This document shows, one piece after another, positions 12,450 to 25,506 of a stretch of DNA of 64,000 nt. The notes below the pieces were generated by a model that had not been told where the DNA came from, did no database searches, and worked only from the letters and a program-made list of their open reading frames with translations. The stretch comes from Brachyhypopomus gauderio (taxonomy: Eukaryota; Chordata; Actinopteri; Gymnotiformes; Hypopomidae), in assembly GCF_052324685.1 (NCBI RefSeq), contig NC_135222.1:8500873-8564872 (forward strand), given 5' to 3'. Each line of letters starts with the position of its first letter. Positions within the stretch are counted from its first letter, which is position 1. Position numbers and translations under genes: made by a program.

Positions 12450-15400
12450 TCATGTCAAGGAAGGGTTAGTCACTCGTCACTTGCACAGAGATATGCACTC
12501 TGTCACGCTTTGACACAAGGTGGTCCTCAGTATCAAAACCAGGGTGTCAGAAGCACAGTTATAAACCTCTACTTAGAGAAGTCAGCTACAGGGTATTTCT
12601 CTTCGGAATTGCCCTTCGCCCCTGACCTTTCAACTTTGACCTGTAGCATGTGACTCACGCAGTGTTCATTTCTCGGATTACTGCGAAGGGTCCGGCATAC
12701 TAATGCTGCCGGATCAAACCATACATTCTCAGACAAACAGAAACAAAAGCTATTATAACCCACTTAATACTCCCCCTGTAACATGGACTCACTCAAACAC
12801 ACCTAATCCCTTCCTTGCCTCATGCCACCCTGAGATTTCAGTTCAATTTCATCCTCCCCATCCACAAAACCAGGTCAGCCAAGGGGCTCGGTCCCCCGGT
12901 CCCTCACGGCTCCATGCAATAGGTGTAATTATGATGGATAGGGCAATTTCTGCTGGTTCTTTTTTTTTTGCCAAGAGGGTCATACCCATCGTGCTTCTTC
13001 ACAGCAGTAATGACTTTCTAATGGACTTTTTAACTCACAAAAGCGAGACAACAGCATAGCGCCCGAGAATGGACCTGTGGGGCCTCTATTATAGCAGGTA
13101 ATAGCACCCTGGGACACTGCTTCCTCTTCAAGCTGCCAGTCCCTGTTGCGATTCCTATGCCTAGTATGTTCATTTATTTGTTTATGACAATACAACCTGT
13201 TGGCCGCACAAGCCACGCCCCCCCCCCGACACCATGCTTTGATCATGCTCTCATATCTGGTTAATACCATATATGGATGTCCTGGCTCCTGCCTTGGCTG
13301 AGTCGAAGAGCCGTTATCTTGTTGATAGTGTTCTGACCTTTTCGTCTGTTATCCTGTTTGTCCCATCTAGTCTCTCCCTCCTGGAAGTTTCCTGACGCTC
13401 TGCGTCCTGGTTTTCAGCGATGCATCCTCTGACATCACTACACTAGCAGAGAATCCCCGGAAGTTCCATGAAGGAAAAAAAACACAGCACGAGCTCTGGA
13501 CTCACATTAAAAGATATGTGAACTTGCTCATCCTCATTGCTAACAGGCAAGCTCATTTAACTGTTGGCAAAACTGAAAATTTTTTGATGCTCTGTCTCCA
13601 GAGTTCAAATGAACGGACCTCTCTCTTTTTCACTAACTGGCCTTTTTTCTTTTTTTTACCGAGAGCATGTGATCAGTCATACTCTACTTTTTTGTGCTTG
13701 TCTGCATTTGTCCAGGCTGTGAATTATTTGAAGTGCTACTTTATGCACAATTTGAAAACTAAATAGTAAAACAAAGTCAAAATAATTTAAAGTGCTTGAA
13801 TATGACCTCAGTAACTCAAGAACATTTTTAGTTTCACTATACACACACTTAGATCATAGACTTTATTCACTGCAATTCATTCACAGGGTAATGATTACAT
13901 GCATGTGTGACATGATTAACATAACAATGACATTTCCATTATCCACCTAATGTGTAAGTTTGTAAGCAAGGTGTATAGTTCTCCAACACTGCTATGGATT
14001 GGGAGAAGGTTCCTGGTAAGATAGCCGCACCTCACTCTCCACCCCAATCTCATCCTGCTGATTTCATCACTTGTGGTTTTTAACAGGGAGAAATGTGCAT
14101 CCTCGCAGCCCATTTATTACATTACGGGGCCTATTAAGACCTGGAAGGTCCTGCTTTAACTCTCAATTATAAATTAAGCTGTAGGGCTTTACCGTGTTTA
14201 CGAGCTGAGGCCGTCATTGAATTTAATTTGAAATGGGATTCAGGTCGAAGTGGCTGTTCAGCAAACATACATAGTGCTCAGCCTTCCACCCCAATTAGCA
14301 TCTCTGACAAAGACGCCTGGGGTCGGTTTAGGGAGTCTCGATCTGCACACGGTGCCATGTATAAAGACCAATTACACGGAGTTCAGTATACAGTATAAAC
14401 ACCTTCACCTAATGGATGAATGTGGTCTTGCCGACAAAAGGAAAACCTCTTGTCTCAGCAGTGAAATGTACTTATCTTTTATTATTCTCTATTTGGTGAT
14501 GATAAATTTTCGAAACAAATGCGTCTTATGCTCTCTTACACGTGCACTCTTGCCGTCACCCTCGCATACTAAATCAAGCAGTAAAGTGTATTCACAATGA
14601 TTCAGAGATCATTTTGAGACTATATTTTACACTTAACAGCTGAGGAGACCAAACAAAGACAGGACATAACTGTGGAAACGTGCACCTTAAACAGGTTGCT
14701 TTGTCGGTCGTGGTCTCCCATAGCTGTTTGGAGCCAGTCAGAGCACCACAGGAGTGGGGAGGAGGGCTTGTTTCCCTTTCCCTGTTGACGCAAAGTAATA
14801 CTATCCAATCAAGGGCATCTGTCAGGCTAACGTAAACAGAAGCGAGACGTTAGCGCTCTCCTCCAAGTGCGTCCAGGTGCTTTGCGGCGTAGTGCAGGAG
14901 CTCTAAAGGATGTGGGGACTGTCGCACGCTGCCGGGCTGGAAGCCATCGTGGAATAAGGGGCACCAAAATAGGACCTGACAGCTGGCAATGACCTACAGC
15001 AGGAGAAAACGGGGCAAAACGAGCCGCAAGGTTTACGAAACCGATGCTCGTGGTCACCAGTTGCGTGACTTTGACGTTTTCACTAACTGCCCCAACTGTC
15101 AAGGTCTTTTCGAGCTATAAGCCCTAGATAACAGAACAGCAGTGAGCAATGCATTACAAATGAGATATTGCATTTACTGGATACAAGATCGAGGCCAAGC
15201 TTATCGTGAATAAACAGCATGAACCCATAAACAGCAAAGAGTGTGCGCAAGGTAGAGGAGCTCTCAAGATATATCCAGAGGCATGCTAAGGCAATGGCAC
15301 CTTCCAAGGTGGGCTAGCGCTAGTCTAGCAAATAACCTTAACTGTTTCTGTTTCAGGTCAAACTGGCACGCTCACCCAGGAGCAGGAGAAGATGATATTT

Positions 15401-17172
15401 GAACTGCCTTTCAGGTCACATACGATCCATTCAAAAAAAGAAAGCATATGGTCCTGACGGGATCTGTGCTCCAGTTGGAGGGAGGGGACAGACAAGTGTG
15501 AGGTGCCTTCACTCACCAGATCTCAACCAATTGTCTGAGTGTTCTCTTGCCTCCAATACCGGCATCATACTGTATTGATGGTTTTCAAAAGGAACCAAGC
15601 AGCCAACGCTGATTGCTGGAGCTTTAAACAGCAGGTTGATCAATCTAATCTAATAGACTCCACGGCATCACGTAGCCACTTGCATATTCACAAATCGCAC
15701 TTAAGACAATTACCACTGTACCTTGAGAACAGCTGAGATAAGGTTCATCAATCCCAGTCGTTTTTTTTCTTTCACTGGTGAAAAGCCTTTCATCTAGAAT
15801 TTAAGATTACGGGAAATAGCTAATGGGCTGGGAGTGGAACACAGACATGCAAAACATAGCGCAAGTCAAGGAACCTCAGAAGATTCCTGGTTCACCTGCC
15901 AGTTCAGTAAATGCGTCGTTAGATCACATCCCAACATTCAGCATCGTGAGCGTAACCTGAAGCCCAGAGCACATTTAAGCACAGACCATTCATACAGTTC
16001 AAACAGTAAGGTGCCATCACTGCAACCATGCAGAAATCTTCTAGCAGTGTTTATAACAGACAAACAAAGACATACAATCTAGAGATAACTTCACCCACAC
16101 ACACACACACACACATCTACAGACATCATAACCAATAGAAAAAATCTGCACATCTTCTATTGCACATTTCTCTGGCTGTGGGCACTCCCAGGAGAGGAAG
16201 CTCATCTCTGTAGCCCAAGGATATGGAATGGAGTCAGAGAAGGATGAATCTATTAAAGCATCCAGCCATCCAGGACACAGGTGCCTACCTTTTAGGACTA
16301 AGCCTGCTATATCTAACTTTACGGCTTAGGCTGGACAGCACTTGTTTGCTTCGAGCTTGAACTTGCGCTGACCTGTTAATTCTCAGACGTCTATGTTTAG
16401 CTGGACCCAATGCACAGTGGGTGTTCACTGCAGTCAGCTGTCTGCTCTCTCTACAGTGCTGGGATTCAGGGAAGTACATGAATGAGCGTTATCAAAGAAA
16501 AATTTAGATATTAGAGGGAAATTAATACCTTCATACATTTATTATGTCGGAATCCTTCATAGAGCTTGCTTGCCAATGTCACATTTTTCAGATTTTACAT
16601 GCTCGCGAGAGGTTTAAAAAATGTAAAGGTAACATAGACCTGCCGTAGAACTTTTGACATGCAGGACAGTCTTTCACTTTTAAACATGGGGGCAGGGGGG
16701 TATTTTATAAATTGTAAGTGGCTAGCCTACAAAATCAAATTAACTAAATAATTCAGTTCTGCTAATCCCCATTTGCGTACATTCAGCACTAAAGCCATTG
16801 ACTGTTAGACACTTGAATGAAAGAGAGCCATGTGAAAAGTGCTAGGCCCAGTGTTCCTAGGCATTTAAGTTTGACAAGCAAGGAGTTTATGGTCTCAGTG
16901 GAAAAACCTAATAGAACACCACTTTCATCCTGATTTTTCTTGATCCGCCTCTCCTCAGTACTGCGTCTAACTACTGCCCCCTGGTGGTATTTTACTGAAG
17001 CTGTACCTGGTCAACACATTCAAGAAAAAAAAAGACTTTGCACACAATACAAAAGGGCTGGGTATTATATTTAATGTTGTGTATTACACATTTAGGCTCT
17101 GCAGCAACAGTGACGGTCATGGCAACCTGACATAATCCACAAAGGTCTGCAACAAAATTCAATGCAGCCCAA
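12450..17172. other. Non-coding stretch, conserved-element-like segments
   Basis: No gene is recognised. Segments at 12830-12960 and 14100-14240 have balanced composition and homeodomain-like TAATTA words, as conserved non-coding elements often do. A (CA)10 run sits at 16095-16114. A CTCF-like motif is at 16974-16987. The open frames on either strand have no recognisable domain. Confidence 0.5.
16974..16987 (-). promoter_or_regulatory. CTCF-like motif
   Basis: Read on the minus strand this is CCACCAGGGGGCAG, a full match to the core CTCF consensus CCASYAGRKGGCRS. It lies about 460 bases beyond the 3' end of the mrpl46 coding region. Confidence 0.6.
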
Positions 17173-17178
17173 TTTATT
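17173..17178 (-). terminator. Candidate mrpl46 polyadenylation signal
   Basis: AATAAA on the minus strand, about 270 bases past the mrpl46 stop codon. Position and strand fit, but it is unsupported by transcript data. Confidence 0.4.
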
Positions 17179-17449
17179 AGTCAGTCAGCCACATTCTGCC
17201 TACGACACCCCATTCATTTAATCAACCAATCAAACCGTGGACTTATTTAATCAGTTATGTCACGCTTGGTCACAGCACCATAACTGATTATGCCGAGCGA
17301 GCGGCCAAGAAACGGACTCGGACGTTGTGGTTCATATCAGGACAGAAGAGGTGCAGCCGTCCATTTTGTTGCCATTCCATTTATGAGGAGTTGGAAGACC
17401 TAGCGTCACATGTCCACGTGGGGACCACGTCCTTGGCACGTGTCCCACA

Positions 17450-19784
17450 TTAGAGACTCAGGATGAAACGTCTGACCTGCTTCAGGTATTCTGGTTGGAG
17501 ATAATCCTGCAACTCGTTTTTCCTCACCCATGCAAAAGTGTCCTGCACAGAGGAGCATCCGCCCCCCGAGAGCAGCGCCTTGAAGAAAAACACTTTGGCT
17601 CCCATCCTCTTCTCGCTGCGGACATTTTGGGGGAATTTGTATTTGTAAAAGCCGCAGGGGGCATTGCCAAGGAAGGTTGCCTTCAATTCTGCACCTACGC
17701 GAGTAAAGAAAGCAATAATGTACTTAAGATCAGACATGTTTTAAAATAATTTTAGCATCTAAATCAGACTGGAGCTTAGATATCACAGGATACTTTGGAT
17801 ATCAGGCCTCACTAACTTCAGTGGAAAGTCACTGGAAGTTAAAACTTCGGAGCTCCTGGTAGACTGGGCACGTAAAGGGAGGAGGAGGGAGTGATACCTG
17901 GCAGACCGGCGAGGGCACGCTCAGCTGTCTGTCTCAGGGTCTCTCCTGCCTCCCACTGCAGCTGAGGAAGGAGCCACACGTCCCGACTGCCAACTTCCTG
18001 CTTCACCAGGAGCACCAAGCTGTCTGCTAGGAAGCGCTCGGAGGAGCTCACATTTGTGGCGTCAGTGGCTATGGAACGTTCAGAGCACACACACAATGAC
18101 AAATTAGCATTCTGTGGTGGATTGAGGTCATACATGCTAATATAGAACAGCTAAACAGTGACATTCTGGGAAGATGAATGAGCATGTTGACATTACGGTT
18201 GTGATTTGAGGGCACATTCAGAAAAAGAAGAGCACACTGGAGTAGCTTCTCATACAGACATGCAAAATGCTTAAAATGGCTTTCAGTGGGAACTCCACAA
18301 TTATACTAGTCTACGATAATTAAACGTTCGCACTGCCATTTAGTGGTGCTTATGTAACCTCCGGTAGAAATATCATTCACAACACACCGTTCATCCTTAA
18401 AGCCGGTTGAAACTGCTTCAGTTTTTGCTCCCAAGTGTCCTCCAGATCCTGGGCTGTGATGATGTCCTGGCCTGCATAGTCTTCCTCCTCGTCCAAGTCA
18501 CCGTCAGCCCCCTGTCTACGACTCAGGCGACTGGCGTCCATCAGAAGCCGGATTTCGTGGTCTGAAAGCATGCTTTTCTCCTGCTCTATCTAGAATAACC
18601 CAGAAAGTAACCAAGAATGCATGGATTTAAATGTAATACTGATCGGTCTTTGAGATGTAAATGTGATGGTTTTGCACTAGACTAATACCAGGCAGAAATG
18701 TTTTATAAATAGTGTCCAGAAACGTGATGCTAACAAATAAAAACATGACTTCAATTACAGTTTACTACAAACATCCCTAAACATAAAAATGGAAGGAATT
18801 CTCCCATTTGTTCATTATCACTTACAAATGGATTTGCAATTGAAATGTAGCTTTCTGGGACAGATTGTACTTGACAAATAGTACCACTAGACCAGAGAAA
18901 CAGATATAGACAGTCAGATGCATCTCATAAGATTTTAGCTCATGAAAATCTTAACATCTTCATGACAGCAGTTAATACCACACTATTCACAGCTTATCCA
19001 AAAAGATGACCAAGTTACAGCTAGACCCAAACACTGCAGCAAGAGAACAAACACCACAAAGTCTAACATTATTACACTGGCTTCCAGGCTCTTCAGGAAA
19101 GATTCTGAAATACAACTACTGATTTTTAAACCATTGTATGGATCAGCATCACCAGGTCCACAGAACGGCCTGTCTCTGTATGTTACTGTTCTTTAAGATC
19201 CAGTAATACATGCTTCCTTAAAATATAAGAAAAATGGTAAAATAGCATTTTGGAAGCAGCTAAGAAATTAGTTGACACTTTTCATGATAAACTTACATCC
19301 AATAGGAATACCACTGCATTTATTCACTTTTTACATTCTAACATCATCACTATTTTATTCTAATTACTGATGTTTGTTTTATACCATGTTATTTGGGTTC
19401 CTCTTATTTTTATATTCGTGCCGCCTTTTTAAAATGTAAACCCTTTGTATTTTAATCTTATGTGAAGCACTTTAAACTTTATTTATGTATAAAAGTGATA
19501 TATAAACCCAGTCTGAGCCCAGTGTGAATGAGCTTTACCTGCTGCAGTAGGTCCGAGAACTGCTCCTCAATTGGAGTCCGCTCTTGAGATATAACTGGGA
19601 GCCTTTGTAAACACACTGACCCATATAGAGCCCATGGAGAAGGCGAATTTACAGTCTGGAGTTGCTGAGCGCTCCATCGCTGTGTACACGAAGAGACATC
19701 GCGTACGCCACCATTTAATGTCCCTTTTCTCCCGATTATTTGCCACAGCGGTCGAGAAGCAGACCTCCAACAGGGCGCCGCCAT
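17450..19784 (-). CDS. mrpl46: Mitochondrial ribosomal protein L46 (mL46), 4 exons
   Basis: Coding exons on the minus strand are 19784-19539, 18589-18388, 18068-17898 and 17694-17450. All have GT-AG borders and phases 0, 1 and 1, giving 287 residues (human protein about 279). The start is the ATG at 19784-19782, in an AAGATGGCGGC context, followed by an Arg/Ala/Ser-rich mitochondrial leader. Recognised segments are [15 protein letters not shown], the acidic [12 protein letters not shown] stretch, and a Nudix-like fold. The Nudix fold has a degenerate box ([20 protein letters not shown], about 183-204), so hydrolase activity is not expected. The C-terminal part contains [19 protein letters not shown] and QVRRFI. 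mL46 is a peripheral protein of the large mitoribosomal subunit. The gene diverges from mrps11, with which it probably shares a promoter. Intron 1 holds a decayed LINE fragment. Confidence 0.95.
18333..18346 (-). promoter_or_regulatory. CTCF-like motif in mrpl46 intron 2
   Basis: The minus-strand reading CCACTAAATGGCAG differs from the consensus at one core position (A for G at position 7). It has the same orientation as the motif at 16974. Confidence 0.35.
19003..19200 (+). mobile_element. Decayed LINE reverse-transcriptase C-terminal fragment
   Basis: Plus-strand frames, with a frameshift, give a series resembling the 3' part of ORF2 in fish L2/Rex-type LINEs: a T-A-R-x-x-x-x-x-x-R-T stretch, then LHWLP-like and [15 protein letters not shown] words. 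It has an internal stop and frame changes and is clearly dead. It lies in mrpl46 intron 1 in the orientation opposite to the gene. Confidence 0.5.
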
Positions 19785-19789
19785 TTTGG
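19777..19789. promoter_or_regulatory. YY1-like motif over the mrpl46 start codon
   Basis: GCCGCCATTTTGG on the plus strand, which reads AAAATGGCGGC on the minus strand and overlaps the mrpl46 ATG. YY1 sites overlapping the start codon are common in housekeeping and mitochondrial genes. Confidence 0.55.
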
Positions 19790-20121
19790 TCTTACATGCG
19801 TTCCCACAATGCAATGGTCACGCTTAGGCGAACAGGCTATTAAATTGTTTGGTGGGTGAGGATAAATACAATCATTTCGTTTGAGAATAAATATAGATAT
19901 AAGAATTGTCGTGCTAATTGTCGGATTTAGTTACAAAATCATATTTATACAGATCACTTTTAAATGTACTTGCTAGATTCAGATTGTCAATGAACAGGAA
20001 CAAAAATCCTGACGGTGTGTTCCCTTTGACTTGAAGCGAATGTAACATTCCGGATACACATGGCCCTCAATGTCATGCCGTTGTGTAGGTAGCGCACTAG
20101 TAACTTCTTGATCTACAACCT
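19785..20121. promoter_or_regulatory. Shared bidirectional promoter of mrpl46 and mrps11
   Basis: Only 337 bases separate the two divergent start codons. The interval contains a ZNF143-type site, TTCCCACAATGCAATG (19801-19816), which matches YWCCCAYAATGCAYYG at 15 of 16 positions, and an ETS-like TTCCGG near 20048. No TATA box is apparent. Human MRPL46 and MRPS11 are likewise head to head, so the pair is presumably co-regulated from here. Confidence 0.8.
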
Positions 20122-23100
20122 ATGACAAGAAAGATGTACAAAATAAATTCTACGTTATCGAATCTCACAAGATGCGTATATCGGCAGCTTCTTGAGCCTT
20201 TAACTTCAACTGGGAGGACAGCGTAAGTGATCTGGTGCATCTAAGCTAGCTTAGGTACATCCGCGTAACTATTCCTGAACCGTAGCGAGCAACGCCAAAT
20301 GAAGATGGCAGTTTTACTTTATGTTGATTTGTGCTGTTAACGTTGATCTAGTTAACAGTTAACGTTTACATATGCACGTTAGCTTACACGTCATTGCGGT
20401 ATTCGTTCATGTGGATCAATATATTGAACTGACCGATCAATCGATCTGTTCTTGCAGCGCAGGTACAGGTGTTCGGGCATCGCGCCCGCTGGGTCTCAGT
20501 TCTGCACGTTTACAAGAGACCGAAACCCAGGACGTCACACCCACCAGCCCTGCAAAAGACCCGAAAGAGTTCAGGTGTGTCACTTTTTTTGTCTCTGAGA
20601 ACACACCACTCAGATCACAAATATAGATGCAATAGAGGCTGTTAGTGACTAGGCAGTATGTGAAATTTCAGATTTAAAAGTATTTGCAACTGTATTGGGA
20701 CAGAAATCGGGCAAGGCGCTGTGTATAACCTTCCTCTGGTTTTCCCAAATGTAGATCCTCTTGAAATAAATCTAACATTTTGGAAATTCTTTGCATGCAA
20801 AAGGGTGAAAAATGCAGGATGAGAGGACTGTAAGTAACAGGGTCTTGAAATTCACAGGTATCATGTCAGTCATATTAATCACATCCCTCTCATTCTCCTG
20901 TAAATAGCTTCACTGAGAATAGTGGAGCACCACAAAATTGGCACATTTGTTTTTTTATTTCACGTTCTGCATTTTTGTTATAAAGCTCTGAGATATGAAT
21001 ATATTTACACCTCATTATGCATAAGGGAAGCTTGGGGCTCTTTATAGTTCATTGCATATAGGTCGTTAAGTTCTGTAACTGTAATTTCTGCTGTGCATTT
21101 CCAGGATGCATTATTGTGACTGCTAGTAAAATGATGACTTTATTAAATTACTGCAGTGCATTTAGATGTTTTGTTGAGCGTCTTCTGGTTGTCTTGTGAC
21201 AGTGCAACCTCCTTTTGGTAAAGCAAGGGGCATAAAATTACCAGAGTGCCAAGATACCAGTAGGTCTGAATGTCCTATATAGCTACAGCCTTTGTGTCCA
21301 GTGAAAAGGGGATCAAAATGGCATATTGAGCTACGGTTTATTAATAGGTTAATTGTTATTGCTCAGTACAAGTCCAAAGCTATGAAATGCACTTTGGAAG
21401 CTGGGGTCAGAGTGCATGGTCAGCCATAGGGTCTTGGTTAAGGGTCTTGATAAAGGGTCCGACAATGCCTGCATGGCAGAGCTGGAATTCAAACCAATAA
21501 ATTTATTCAAAAAATAAATGAAAAGGCGAAGTACATTGGGCTTCAGGGCACATGCATATCATCCACAAGAGTGATTTTGCTATTGTTTGACTTCAATCCT
21601 GGAAGTTATCAATTTGTATAGTGTAAAAATAAGCTGTTTGATTAAAATCAATTTCATCAGTCAAACCAACATTTGACTGATGAAATTAGCCTTAAAATAG
21701 TTCTTTTAAGTCTGTGACTGAAATGTCTAGTGTTAAGTCATAGTGACATTTTTATTGTAGTTCTCTCTCTCCTCTATTCTGATGAAATGTTATATATTTG
21801 TGTTTCCCATACCCTGCAGACCTTCTCATCTTGTATTAATATATAATGAACATAATCATATTGAATGTGATCTATATTAAAATAGCTTTTGATTAGAGTA
21901 GCTCCACACTTATTTAGTGGTTATAAAACCAAGTGTATACGTTTGGTGTTATGTGAAGCAGGAGTCTACAGAAGTTTTCTTTCACAGTGCTGTCTGATTC
22001 TCATTTTCTTGTCTCTACTCCACAGTCATTACCCACCCTTTCCTGGTCAGGACACTGCTTTGAGGTGGGGTGGTAAAAGATTTGAAGAATTGCCAATAGT
22101 TCACATAAAAGCCACCTACAACAAGTAAGCTTTTCATTTTAAGCACGTGTGCTTAAAAAAAAAAAACTCCACCGCTCACAACATATGTAATTTGCTGTAT
22201 GCTCATTTGAGACATTTGTCTTGCTTTTTAATTGAGTATCTAGTGAACTGTAGTAAAAACAGATGAAAGTACATTTGCTTTCTTTTTGAGTCTGGGGTTG
22301 AACATGGGCAAAATGAACGGAATATGAAGGCAGTGTTTGGAGATTGGTGGGTTCTGATCAGATCCTCGTTGTTCTCTGTAGCACACACATCCAGCTGACG
22401 GACCCTGCGGGCCAGTACATGGCCAGAACTTCGTGTGGAACAGAGGGCTTCCGCAATGCAAAGAAGTCCACACCCATCGCAGCACAGACCGCTGGGTTAT
22501 CCGCCGCTACTGTAAGACCCGCTATGTCGCTACAGGATTACAGTTAATGTTTTCTTTTTTTTTATCCAAGTGAAGAAATGTACGGTCTACACACGGTCAA
22601 GGAAATGATTAACGAGCTTGACACTCATCATACACACACAAAATACTTTGTAAGAAAGATCATGGAAATCATAAGTGGAAAGAATCTTTCACAATGGGTT
22701 CGTGACATTGTGATTAGGTAGGCAGGTAAAATGGAACAGAAGATTTAATTTACATTTGACATTGTAAATGCTGTCAGGAAACAATTCTTGCTTCATTCGT
22801 TCACTCTCTTTCTGAGGCTTTGCATTAGCGTTTTATAACATGTTCTCAACTTCTCTAATTAGCGCGGTTTTTGGTGTGCAGCGTCTGTGCAGTGCTGTCC
22901 ACTAGATGGCAGCACTGTTCCTTTTAGTAATAAGGAAGCGTGCGTTTGCCCTCTACCATTGGATTATTGTTGGTTCAGTGTAGTTTTCATTTTGGATGAC
23001 AGCAATTACATATGGTTCTGTGTCTTACTTATTTACAAAGTAATGAATTAGTCAAACGCCACATTAAAATCTTAATCATTTATGGACCTGTTGAGCATTG

Positions 23101-25466
23101 CATATCCACCTGCCATCTACCTTTATGCAACAGGATGTGATTCTCTTCACATCACAAGTGTAATTGTTCAGTCGAGTATGTCCGGCACCGTTTATTTTTC
23201 ATAATTGGAAAAGTTTTCTGTGCGTTCACTCATGCACCGACAATTTGACTAAGGGACAGAAATATCGCTTACGTATTTAAGTTCATGTTTATCCTTCGCC
23301 CTCTGTGTTACCTCTCCGCTCCCCTCGTAATTTCATCAGCATCTGCTGTGAGGAAGTTAATGAGAAGCCCGCCTGGTGGCACTATGGATAATAACTGCAT
23401 GACTGTATTCTTATAGCCATTTATTTACTGCCTGGACACGAGCGCTATCATCTAAATCAGTATTTTTGCGGAGCCCTCACAACGCAGCCCCCTGCAATTC
23501 TGTTTTTCTGCACTCATTTATTAGGCCTTAATAGAACAAGTGCATCTCTGTCTGCTTGTGCTTCTGCAGAAGGCTCAAGAGAAGGGGGTGACATTCGTCC
23601 GTGTGGTGATCAAAGGACTAGGCCCAGGACGCTTGGTGAGTTCATCACATTCTGGCCTTCACTGTTCAAACCCTACGTATGTTAATATTATATTATATTC
23701 ATTAACATATTTAACTGTGGCGAAAGCATAAAGAAAATTACTGTAGGTTTTTGCCGTCCAAATAAACAATGTAGCAATTCAATAAGATTTAAAAATATAA
23801 ATTAAAAATACTTACAATTTGCTTTACCCACTGTTCAATTCCCTATGATCCATTGTTGATTGATTTTATAGTGTGTTATCAGAATCAGTGTTCAAAATTG
23901 GATGGAAATTCCAAGCCATCATTTAAAGTCCCACGTAGGTAATTAGCTTTCATCCAAGGTCCACAAAGTCACTGTACACTATGTCAAAACAGGAAGCATA
24001 GACAATAAATGCATTAGTCATGCATTTGACAGGTACGTTTGGAGAAGGAGGTGGGAAAAGTGTGAACATGATGATTTTTTACAAATCTGCAGTGTAATTT
24101 AATAAATCAAGTTGCTGCAACAATATAACAATTTTGTCTCGACTAAAGCATCTTTCTGCAGAACCTTTAGCCAGTTTGCTTCATAAAATCCAAAACCAGG
24201 ACCTGTCAGTGGAAATAATACCACACATACATGAGTAAATTTGATAGTTCTTCTTTGAATGAAGATGATTTTAGTGGACGGCTAGCACAATAAGAGGAAG
24301 GCCAAGAACACTAATATAGTATAAGTGTACAAAACATGAGTACAAAATAAGAGTTTTGGATGGTCCACCACATATGTCTGAGAATCGAAGATCTGTGAAA
24401 GGAGGGGAGGGGGGGTGCAGAAGAGAAATCGGCCGCCGTCGAAAGCTTTTAGAAATGCCAGAAGAGAATCCCCAGTGGCTCGGCAGGGTAAAGGAATGAT
24501 GAAAGACTAAAAGAAGGGTGTGGCCGGAGACGAATGCAGTTTCTGAGCTCCACAGCTGGACAGTAATGTTGTACCATTGTTTGTACTATTTACCAGCTCT
24601 GCATGATTTGAAAAGGCTCCTTGATTGCAGGGCTAAGAGAAAGCTTGTCAGCGCTAAGTCAAAAACGCGCTTATAGCACATGAACTGTGCAGAATCGTTT
24701 TGAAATTACGGCTCATTTTGTTCTCGTTCACCCTGTTTTAGGGGGCCTTTTATTTTGCTTTGCGTGTTGTGGCTCTTTTATTGGTCAGGTGGGCTTTAAT
24801 GCGTTTGGCATTCACAGAGTCAGCGGTAATTGCAGGCTTTGTGTTTGTTTCTGGGGTTGCTGGTGTCTGACATTGTGAAGAAGTGTCAATGAAAATGGAG
24901 CATGCTGCCATGAGCAAAATAACCAGAAACAAATTAATCAGAGAAAGAGTGACATTAGGCTCGCCAAATCGACCAGGAGGAGAGCGAATCTGCTAGTGAC
25001 CTACGGTGACGGAGGAAGGACTGTAGACCAAGGTCGACTACCTCGGTGCATGTTGGACGAAGCCTTTCAGTTGAAAAGAAAAACCTTCCCATGCCGGGGG
25101 CAAAAGATCACAACTGGAGAGTCTGTACCACAAGATGAAAACCTCTAATAAATCACACGAATGGTACAATCAATGGCGGGATCCAGACGAGGAGTGTATT
25201 CAGGAAATGGGGTTGGATGAATGTGTGCAAATCAGCCTGCAACAGAAATGGTGGGAATCTGAAAACAAGGCGGGTGGGTGGGGTGGGGGGGGGGGGGGTG
25301 ACACTGCTTGGGCATGTATGCATCCCACTGCAGTTGGCTTCCAACAGTGACAGCAAGATGGATTCTGTGATCTGCCAAAAAAAACCCCAAAACAAAAAGG
25401 TTTTGGTTCATGCGGAAACACAGGGGCCCTGAAAGCAAAGTCTCAGTCAGTCAGTCAGTCTCTCTC

Positions 25467-25506
<40 letters not shown>

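Noticed and set aside
14827-15102. 91-codon minus-strand frame rich in Arg/Pro/Ala
   Set aside because: No recognisable domain, no supporting splice signals and no neighbouring exons.
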